A stretch of 8,617 nucleotides of DNA from Acidobacteriota bacterium (lineage in GTDB: Bacteria > Acidobacteriota > Vicinamibacteria > Vicinamibacterales > UBA2999), in the NCBI GenBank assembly GCA_020851835.1, contig JADZBZ010000278.1, positions 1-8,617 on the forward strand, written 5' to 3'. Numbering within the stretch: the first letter of the stretch is position 1; each line of letters starts with the position of its first letter. Shown here piece after piece: positions 1 through 5,160 of this stretch. Position numbers and translations under genes: made by a program. A model generated the notes under the pieces. That model did not search any database. It was given only the letters and a program-made list of their open reading frames with translations, and was not told where the DNA came from.

Positions 1-1
1 C

Positions 2-604
2 GACGAGCCGCTCTCGAACCTCGATCCGCTGCTGCGCGTGGGCACGCGCGCCGAGCTGGCGCTGCTGCACCGGCGGCTGGGCGCGACGATGGTGTACGTG
101 ACGCACGATCAGGAAGAGGCCATGACGTTGGGCACGCGCATCGCGGTGATGAACGAAGGCCGCATCGAGCAGGTGGCGCCGCCGCTCGAGACCTTCGAGC
201 GGCCCGCCACCGCGTTCGTGGCCCGGTTCGTGGGATCGCCGGCGATGAACTTGTGGCGGGGGCGGCTGTCTCGCGAGGGTGACCGGGCATGCGTGACGAC
301 GCCGGCGTTTGCGATCGAGCTGGCGGATGCGGCGCCCGGTGGCGCCGACGTGTACATCGGCATTCGTCCCCACGACATCGAGGTCACCGCGCCGGGCGAG
401 GGCGATGCCAGGGCCACGGTCGAAGTGGTCGAAACCCTGGGCGCGCAAACGACGATGCACGTGCGCGTGGCGGGCGCCAGCGGCGAGCTGACGCGGGTGC
501 TGGTGGCATCCGGCGATGCCGCCCGGGTCGAAGACGAGGTCGGCCTGAAGATAGGGCGGAACCGGCTGCACCTGTTCGACGCGGCCACCGGTCGGCGGCT
601 GTAG
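2..604 (+). CDS. ABC transporter ATP-binding subunit, MalK/UgpC type (5'-truncated)
   Basis: This is the C-terminal 200 residues of an ATPase that powers solute import, most likely of a sugar or sugar-phosphate (CUT1 family), at the inner face of the membrane. The reading frame is open from base 2 and begins inside Walker B and the D-loop (DEPLSNLDP, window residues 1-9). The switch histidine follows in VTHDQEEAM (histidine near residue 35). The stretch RIEQVAPPLETFERPATAF and then FVGSPAMNL closely resembles UgpC/MalK proteins. The rest is a TOBE-type regulatory domain, with the typical GIRPHDIEV at about residues 119-127. Walker A, the Q-loop and the LSGGQ signature lie upstream of the window, so the start cannot be given. 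The substrate is not readable from this part. It ends 38 bp before hsdM and appears unrelated in function to the restriction locus. The family is near certain; the exact subfamily is less so. Confidence 0.94.
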   Translation, partial: DEPLSNLDPLLRVGTRAELALLHRRLGATMVYVTHDQEEAMTLGTRIAVMNEGRIEQVAPPLETFERPATAFVARFVGSPAMNLWRGRLSREGDRACVTTPAFAIELADAAPGGADVYIGIRPHDIEVTAPGEGDARATVEVVETLGAQTTMHVRVAGASGELTRVLVASGDAARVEDEVGLKIGRNRLHLFDAATGRRL

Positions 605-642
605 CGCAGGCGAAGGCTCCCTCATGTGAGAATGAGCGCTCG
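605..642 (+). other. Short gap between ABC ATPase and hsdM with small dyads
   Basis: These 38 bp separate the transporter gene from hsdM. They contain a 5-bp inverted repeat CTCAT/ATGAG (621-625 and 632-636, 6-nt loop) and the 8-bp palindrome GAGCGCTC (634-641). The ribosome-binding signal before the hsdM ATG is weak; the best candidate is GAG at 634-636. I see no convincing -35/-10 pair, so an hsdM promoter would have to lie inside the ABC gene, or hsdM is read through from it. Confidence 0.4.
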
Positions 643-2193
643 ATGATCACCGGGACCATCAAGAGCCAAATCGACCAGATCTGGAACGCCTTCTGGTCCG
701 GCGGTATCTCCAACCCGCTCGAAGTCATCGAGCAGATTACCTACCTGCTCTTCCTGCGTCGGCTCGACGACCTGCACACGCTGGAAGAGAACAAGGCCGC
801 CCGGCTCAAGGAGCCCATCGCGCGCCGGGTGTTCCCGAAGGGAAAGGACGGCATCGGCAAGGCCGGGGGCCGCTCCTACGAGGACCTCCGCTGGTCGCGC
901 TTCAAGCACCTCGCGCCCAAGGAGATGTTCATCGTCGTCTCCGAGCATGTGTTCCCCTTCCTCAGAAAGCTCGGGGGCGACGACTCCACCTATGCCAGGC
1001 ACATGGAGGGGGCGCGGTTCACCATCCCGACGCCGGCGCTCCTGGCCAAGGTGGTGGACCTGCTCGACAACGTCCCCATGGAGGACCGCGACACCAAGGG
1101 CGACCTCTACGAGTACATGCTCGGCAGGATCGCCGCCGCCGGGCAGAACGGCCAGTTCCGCACCCCGCGCCACATCATCCGGCTGATGGTGGAGTTGACG
1201 GCGCCGCAGCCCACCGACATCATCTGCGACCCGGCCTGCGGCACGGCGGGCTTCCTGGTGGCGGCGGGCGAGTACCTGCGCGAGCGCCACCCGAAGATCC
1301 TGCACAACGCGAAGCTCCGCGAGCACTTCCACCATCGGATGTTCCACGGCTTCGACTTCGACAACACCATGCTCCGCATCGGCAGCATGAACATGCTGCT
1401 GCACGGCGTGGAGAACCCCGACATCCGCTACCGCGACTCGCTGGCCCAGGACCACGCGGGCGAGGAGGAGAAGTACACGCTGGTGCTGGCCAACCCGCCC
1501 TTCGCCGGGAGCCTGGACTACGCGAACACGGCGAAGGACCTGCTGCAGATCGTCAAGACGAAGAAGACGGAGCTGCTCTTCCTGGCGCTCTTCCTGCGGC
1601 TGCTGAAGCCCGGCGGCCGCGCCGCGGTGATCGTGCCCGACGGCGTGCTCTTCGGCTCGAGCCAGGCGCACAAGGAGCTGCGCCGCATGCTCGTCGAGGA
1701 CCAGAAGCTCGACGCCGTCGTCTCGCTGCCCGGCGGCGTGTTCAAGCCGTACGCCGGCGTGTCCACTGCGATCCTGATCTTCACCCGGACCAACTCGGGC
1801 GGCACCGACCGCGTGTGGTTCTACGACGTAGACGCCGACGGCATGTCGCTCGACGACAAGCGGACGGAGCTCTTGCCGCCGGACAAGCTGGGCCCGGTGC
1901 CCCGGACTGCGTTGACCGCCGACGAGCACGCGAAGAACAACCTGCCCGACGTGGTGGCGCGGTGGGCCGCGCGCGACGGCGCCGAGCGCGAGCGCCCGCG
2001 CACTGCCCAGAGCTTCTGTGTGCCCAAGGCCGACATCGCCGCGAACGGCTACGACCTGTCGCTCAACCGCTACAAGGAAGTGGTGCACGAGGCGGTGGAG
2101 CACCGTGCGCCGAAGGAGATCCTGGCGGAGCTGGCAAAGCTGGAGAAGGAGATTCAGCGGGGGATGAAGGAGCTGGAAGGGATGCTGAAGTGA
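643..2193 (+). CDS. hsdM: Type I restriction-modification DNA methyltransferase subunit HsdM
   Basis: HsdM (516 aa) transfers a methyl group from S-adenosylmethionine to the N6 of adenine in the site recognised by HsdS, working as an M2S complex and as part of R2M2S. The N-terminal helical HsdM_N domain (about residues 5-130) starts with the family-typical sequence after MITGTIKSQIDQIWNAFWSG. The N6-methylase domain follows, with NGQFRTPRHII at about residue 169, SAM-binding motif I DPACGTAGFL at 196-205, and catalytic motif IV NPPF at 284-287. Length is normal for the family and the frame is unbroken. The ATG at 643 is chosen because it gives the conserved N-terminus; the frame is open much further upstream, but that part is a shadow of the ABC gene. 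The stop overlaps the proposed hsdS GTG start by 4 nt, so translation is probably coupled. One 60-base sample (1621-1680) counts about 72% GC. Confidence 0.97.
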   Translation: MITGTIKSQIDQIWNAFWSGGISNPLEVIEQITYLLFLRRLDDLHTLEENKAARLKEPIARRVFPKGKDGIGKAGGRSYEDLRWSRFKHLAPKEMFIVVSEHVFPFLRKLGGDDSTYARHMEGARFTIPTPALLAKVVDLLDNVPMEDRDTKGDLYEYMLGRIAAAGQNGQFRTPRHIIRLMVELTAPQPTDIICDPACGTAGFLVAAGEYLRERHPKILHNAKLREHFHHRMFHGFDFDNTMLRIGSMNMLLHGVENPDIRYRDSLAQDHAGEEEKYTLVLANPPFAGSLDYANTAKDLLQIVKTKKTELLFLALFLRLLKPGGRAAVIVPDGVLFGSSQAHKELRRMLVEDQKLDAVVSLPGGVFKPYAGVSTAILIFTRTNSGGTDRVWFYDVDADGMSLDDKRTELLPPDKLGPVPRTALTADEHAKNNLPDVVARWAARDGAERERPRTAQSFCVPKADIAANGYDLSLNRYKEVVHEAVEHRAPKEILAELAKLEKEIQRGMKELEGMLK

Positions 2194-3308
2194 CTGGCAT
2201 GCCGCCGAGTTGGCGCTCGGTTACTGTCGGCGATGTGTGTGAGTTCAAGTATGGCAAGAGCCTCCCAGAAGCCTCGCGTTCGGGAGGTGCAGTGCCCGTA
2301 TTCGGCTCAAATGGCGAGGTGGGCAGACATGACGAGGCGCTAACTACTGGGCCGACGATAGTGATCGGCAGAAAGGGTTCCTTTGGCGAAGTGACCTACT
2401 CCGCTGTCGCATGCTGGCCGATCGACACGACCTACTACGTAGATCAAACCGCCACCAGTGAAGATCTTCGCTGGATGACGTACCGCCTATCGGATCTCCG
2501 CTTAAATACGCTCAACCGCGCCGCAGCCGTACCCGGGCTCAATCGGGAGGATGCCTACAGACAGCGGTTTCTTCTCCCACCGCGTTCCGAGCAGCGGAGG
2601 ATTGCGGAGATCCTGGACAAGGCGGACGCGCTGCGGGCGAAGCGCCGCGCCGCCCTTGCCCAGCTCGACACCCTCACCCAGGCCATCTTCCTCGACATGT
2701 TCGGCGACCCCGGCACGAATCCGCACATGTTTCCAAGTTCGACCATCGGCCAGGTCTCCGAACAAGTGACGGATGGAGAACACCTGACGCCGAAGCGAAC
2801 AGCGAAAGGCATCAGGCTGCTTTCTGCCAGGAACGTTCGCGATGGGTGGATCGACTTTGAGAACGTCGATCACATTCCTGTGGAGGAGTACGAACGGATT
2901 AGGCGGCGATGCAATCCTTCCCCCGGTGACGTGCTCATCTCGTGCTCGGGAACGATTGGTCGTGTTGCTTGTGTGGAAGCCGATGAACCGTTTTCGCTTG
3001 TCCGGAGTGCGGCCTTAGTGCGCCCAATTCAGACAACGGTCCGCTCGAAGTTCCTTGAGCACTACCTTCGGACGCCGTCACTCAAGGCACGAATGCTCCG
3101 GCGGGCGAACGCCTCAAGCCAGGCGAACCTGTTTCAGAGTCAGATTCGCGAGTTGCCGGTCTATGTGCCGCCGGCACCTCTCCAGGACGCCTTCGTACTT
3201 CGCGCAGGCGGTGTAAACGCATTGAAGGCAACTCATCGCGCGTCCCATGCGGAACTCGACACCCTCTTCGCCTCCCTCCAGCACCGCGCCTTCCGCGGCG
3301 AGCTGTAG
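2190..3308 (+). CDS. hsdS: Type I restriction-modification specificity subunit HsdS
   Basis: HsdS (372 aa) recognises the bipartite DNA target for both methylation and cleavage. The layout is classic: target-recognition domain 1 (about residues 5-130), a central conserved helical spacer (about 133-175, SEQRRIAEILDKADALRAKR and on to FLDMFGDPG), TRD2 (about 180-325) and a C-terminal helix (about 328-372). The spacer and the C-terminal helix share the LDTL motif, reflecting the internal pseudo-repeat of the family. The GTG at 2190 is preferred: it forms a GTGA overlap with the hsdM stop and sits 8 nt after GGAAGGG (2175-2181). The ATG at 2199 is the alternative and would shorten the protein by 3 residues. 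Hand counts of 60-base lines give about 52-53% GC within the TRDs (2341, 2461, 2821) but 68-72% in the spacer and C-terminus (2641, 3241), suggesting TRD exchange. The target sequence cannot be deduced. Confidence 0.95.
   Translation: MTGMPPSWRSVTVGDVCEFKYGKSLPEASRSGGAVPVFGSNGEVGRHDEALTTGPTIVIGRKGSFGEVTYSAVACWPIDTTYYVDQTATSEDLRWMTYRLSDLRLNTLNRAAAVPGLNREDAYRQRFLLPPRSEQRRIAEILDKADALRAKRRAALAQLDTLTQAIFLDMFGDPGTNPHMFPSSTIGQVSEQVTDGEHLTPKRTAKGIRLLSARNVRDGWIDFENVDHIPVEEYERIRRRCNPSPGDVLISCSGTIGRVACVEADEPFSLVRSAALVRPIQTTVRSKFLEHYLRTPSLKARMLRRANASSQANLFQSQIRELPVYVPPAPLQDAFVLRAGGVNALKATHRASHAELDTLFASLQHRAFRGEL
2664..2675 (+). repeat. 12-bp direct repeat in hsdS, copy 1 (central spacer)
   Basis: CTCGACACCCTC occurs here and again, identical and in the same reading frame, at 3255-3266. 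Both copies encode LDTL within the helical spacers flanking TRD2. Such conserved-region repeats in hsdS are plausible short homologies for exchange or duplication of specificity domains, but 12 bp may simply reflect protein pseudo-symmetry. Confidence 0.7.
3255..3266 (+). repeat. 12-bp direct repeat in hsdS, copy 2 (C-terminal helix)
   Basis: Identical in sequence and frame to bases 2664-2675. Together the two copies bracket the low-GC TRD2 segment. Confidence 0.7.
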
Positions 3309-3327
3309 CGCCTGCCCGTGTCCGGTC

Positions 3328-3347
3328 CCCGCCGCGCGGGCGCGCCC
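3328..3347 (+). terminator. Possible weak terminator hairpin after hsdS
   Basis: CCCGC (3328-3332), a 3-nt loop and GCGGG (3336-3340) can form a small hairpin, followed directly by an overlapping GGGCGCGCCC palindrome. It begins 19 bp after the hsdS stop. No T-run follows, so it is not a standard intrinsic terminator. In DNA this GC-rich such palindromes also occur by chance. Confidence 0.2.
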
Positions 3348-3452
3348 TTGCGGATGAGCCTGCGGCGGGCCGCGGCGCGATGCGGAAATGCGCTGGAAAC
3401 CAAACTTGGACATGACGCCTCCAGAAGATCGCTGGCTGGTTCTGTAAACTGC

Positions 3453-3472
3453 TGTGCACAAGAGGGTTGTGC
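3453..3472 (+). repeat. Overlapping dyads TGTGCACA and GCACAA-5-TTGTGC
   Basis: TGTGCACA (3453-3460) is a perfect palindrome. GCACAA (3456-3461) and TTGTGC (3467-3472) are a perfect 6-bp inverted repeat with loop GAGGG. They lie about 150 bp upstream of the fic start. They could be a protein-binding site or an RNA hairpin; no function is shown. Confidence 0.45.
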
Positions 3473-3481
3473 GACGGCCAT

Positions 3482-3496
3482 CCGGCGTTGAGCCGG
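3482..3496 (+). repeat. Short inverted repeat CCGGC-5-GCCGG
   Basis: A perfect 5-bp GC stem with the 5-nt loop GTTGA, between the two other dyads of the gap. No T-run follows on either strand, so it is unlikely to be an intrinsic terminator. Confidence 0.35.
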
Positions 3497-3536
3497 GAAA
3501 ACGACTTCTGATTCGATACCACCGACACTCGTCGCC

Positions 3537-3571
3537 GAAGGTGAATCAATGCCCACCGTTGATTTACCTTC
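3537..3571 (+). repeat. 13-bp inverted repeat upstream of fic (probable operator)
   Basis: GAAGGTGAATCAA (3537-3549) and TTGATTTACCTTC (3559-3571) are inverted repeats matching at 12 of 13 positions, separated by 9 nt. The one mismatch (G3543 with T3565) would be a G-U pair in RNA, so a continuous 13-bp stem is possible. The centre-to-centre spacing of the arms is about 22 bp, two helical turns, which suits a dimeric DNA-binding protein on one face of the helix. The right arm contains the candidate -35 box of the fic promoter. No T-run follows, so a terminator role is unlikely. Operator function is inferred. Confidence 0.75.
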
Positions 3572-3588
3572 AAGCGTGAACCTAAAAT
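3559..3588 (+). promoter_or_regulatory. Candidate sigma-70 promoter for fic-hsdR
   Basis: TTGATT (3559-3564) as -35, 4 of 6 matches to TTGACA, is followed after 18 bp by TAAAAT (3583-3588) as -10, 5 of 6 matches to TATAAT. Transcription would begin near 3595, leaving a leader of about 25 nt with GAGG (3606-3609) placed 10 nt before the fic GTG. The boxes lie in the most AT-rich part of the gap, and the -35 is inside the right arm of the 13-bp inverted repeat, so a repressor bound there would block RNA polymerase. Read by eye only. Confidence 0.5.
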
Positions 3589-3619
3589 AACGCCGCTCCC
3601 TATTTGAGGTTGCCGCCGC

Positions 3620-4786
3620 GTGCACAGGACCCCGCCCGGAACCTATGTCGAGGTCGCCACCGCCGGCGAGCGGGTGCGGGCGTTCGTGCCGGCACCGCTC
3701 CCGCCGGACCCGCCGCTGGTCTGGTCGCCAGCGCTCAGGCGCCGCTTCGACGACGCGCTGGTGGCGCTGGGCCGGCTGGACGCCCTGACGGCGCACTTGC
3801 CCAATGCGTCGCTGCTGCTCTACAGCTTCGTGCGCAAAGAGGCGGTGCTGTCCTCGCAGATCGAAGGTACGCAGTCGTCGCTCGCCGACCTGCTGCTCTA
3901 CGAGATCGACGAGCAGCCCGGCGTGCCGGTGGAAGACGCGCGCGAGGTGAGCCGCTGCGTCGCGGCGCTGGAGAACGGCCTTGCGGCGCTTCGCGGCGGT
4001 CTGCCGCTGTCGATGCGTCTGCTGCGCGGGATGCACGGAACGCTCCTTGCGCACCCGGGCGGGCGCGGCAAGACGCCCGGCGAAGTGCGGCGCTCGCAGG
4101 TGTGGATCGGCGGCACGCGGCCCGGCAACGCCGCCTTCGTGCCGCCGCCGGCCCCGGCGCTGGCCGGGTGCCTGGCGTCGTTCGAGCGCTTTCTGAACGA
4201 CGAACCGGAGCCGACGCCTCCGCTGCTCAAGGCGGCGCTCGCGCACGTGCAGTTCGAGACGATTCACCCCTTCCTCGACGGCAACGGCCGCATCGGCCGG
4301 CTGCTGATCGTGGTGCAGCTCGTCGCCGATGGCGTGCTGCGCGCGCCGATGCTGTATCCGAGCCTGTACTTCAAGACGCATCGCGCGCTCTACTACGAGC
4401 TGTTGAACGAGGTGCGGCTGCACGGCGACTGGGAGCGCTGGCTCGACTTCTTCGCCGAGGGCGTGGAGGTGAGCGCGACGCAGGCGGTGGCCAGCGCGAA
4501 CGCACTGCTCGCGCTCGTCAACGCCGATCGCGACCGCATCGCGGGCCTGGGGCGCGCGGCCCGCTCGGCGCTCGTGGTGCATCAGGCCCTGCAGCGCCAG
4601 CCGATCGCCACCGCAGCCACGCTGGTGAAGGCGACGGCGCTGACCGCGGCGACGGTCAACAAGTCGCTCGCCCACCTGGAGCATCTCGGCGTCGTCGCCG
4701 AGCTGACGAACCGGCAGCGCGGCCGCGTGTTCAGCTATCGTCGCTACGTGGACGAGCTGGCGGCGGAACCGGAGCCGGCGTCATGA
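3620..4786 (+). CDS. fic: Class II Fic protein (AMP-transferase) with C-terminal winged helix
   Basis: This protein (388 aa) belongs to the Fic family, which usually transfers AMP from ATP onto a hydroxyl side chain of a target protein. The full active-site motif is present: HPFLDGNGRIGR at residues 216-227, with catalytic H216, matching HxFxDGNGRxxR. The N-terminal domain (about 20-110) carries the self-inhibitory motif S78-x3-E82-G83 (SSQIEG), so it is a class II enzyme expected to be held inactive by E82. The C-terminal part (about 310-375) reads as a winged helix-turn-helix, including ATLVKATALTAATVNKSLAH. The layout and length resemble Shewanella SoFic. The GTG start at 3620 follows GAGG by 10 nt. 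The stop overlaps the hsdR ATG by 4 nt, so the two are co-translated. It sits inside a type I restriction locus between hsdS and hsdR. Its target is unknown; it could be a toxin-like effector, a modifier of a restriction subunit, or a regulator. Confidence 0.94.
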   Translation: MHRTPPGTYVEVATAGERVRAFVPAPLPPDPPLVWSPALRRRFDDALVALGRLDALTAHLPNASLLLYSFVRKEAVLSSQIEGTQSSLADLLLYEIDEQPGVPVEDAREVSRCVAALENGLAALRGGLPLSMRLLRGMHGTLLAHPGGRGKTPGEVRRSQVWIGGTRPGNAAFVPPPAPALAGCLASFERFLNDEPEPTPPLLKAALAHVQFETIHPFLDGNGRIGRLLIVVQLVADGVLRAPMLYPSLYFKTHRALYYELLNEVRLHGDWERWLDFFAEGVEVSATQAVASANALLALVNADRDRIAGLGRAARSALVVHQALQRQPIATAATLVKATALTAATVNKSLAHLEHLGVVAELTNRQRGRVFSYRRYVDELAAEPEPAS

Positions 4787-5160
4787 GCCAATTCGCATTT
4801 CTCAAGCGCGAGTGGCCCGAGGTCTACGACTCCGCGGCCCGAGGGGAGTTTGCCGTCCACCGCGATCCGCGCACGGCGTGCTTCTACGCGCGTCGCGCGC
4901 TGGAGCTGGCCGTGGCCTGGGCCTACAAGCACGACGCCGCACTGAGGCTCCCCTACCAGGACAACCTGTCGGCGCTCATCCACGAGCCCAGCTTCAAGCA
5001 GACGGCGGGCGAGGCGGTGTTCAGCAAGGCGCGCGTGATCAACACACTGGGCAACCGCGCCGTGCACGGCGCCCGCGCCATTCCGCCAGACGACGCCCTG
5101 GTGGCCGTGCGCGAGGTGTTCCACGTCTGCTACTGGCTGGCGCACACCTACGGCCGCGCC
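4783..5160 (+). other. DUF4145-like domain at the HsdR N-terminus
   Basis: Residues 1-126 of HsdR lie before the nuclease domain and are absent from the shorter classical HsdR proteins. They are helical in character: a conserved-looking FLKREWPEVYDSA start, an RRALELAVAWAYKHD helix, and then NTLGNRAVHG, typical of DUF4145. This resembles the HEPN-like helical modules found fused to restriction and RNase proteins. Assigned from memory of the family; function unknown. Confidence 0.7.

Larger units (their letters stand above)
3309..3619 (+). other. hsdS-fic intergenic regulatory region
   Basis: This 311-bp gap separates the hsdMS pair from the fic-hsdR pair. I find no credible gene in it. Composition falls from GC-rich near the hsdS stop to about 48% GC in 3541-3600. 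It contains, in order, a short GC-rich hairpin (3328-3340) running into the palindrome GGGCGCGCCC (3338-3347), a TGTGCACA palindrome overlapping a GCACAA/TTGTGC dyad (3453-3472), a CCGGC/GCCGG dyad (3482-3496), and the long 13-bp dyad (3537-3571) with a candidate promoter. It may act as the control region for fic-hsdR. A small structured RNA is possible but unproven. Confidence 0.6.

Noticed and set aside
289..642. Upstream extension of the hsdM frame
   Set aside because: Overlaps the real ABC ATPase frame, is arginine- and glycine-rich, and the family-typical N-terminus begins at 643.
622..2103. Long minus-strand open frame opposite hsdM
   Set aside because: Same antisense effect; hsdM has all its motifs on the + strand.
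1815..2189. Upstream extension of the hsdS frame
   Set aside because: Lies within hsdM in another frame; the product is an arginine-rich shadow and TRD1 starts after the GTG at 2190.
3338..3347. Perfect palindrome GGGCGCGCCC
   Set aside because: GC-only palindromes are expected by chance at this base composition and there is no T-run; kept only as part of a weak terminator candidate.
3482..3497. GTTGAGCC inside a dyad as a possible integron attC core
   Set aside because: No matching partner core site or attC-like arm layout was found, and no integrase is present.
3082..3573. Minus-strand frame covering the hsdS end and the gap
   Set aside because: Overlaps the certain hsdS C-terminus, its start lies inside the inverted repeat, and the product is compositionally odd with no motif.
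3233..4684. Minus-strand open frame across the hsdS-fic gap and fic
   Set aside because: Antisense shadow of fic with an R-, H- and Q-rich product and no recognisable domain.
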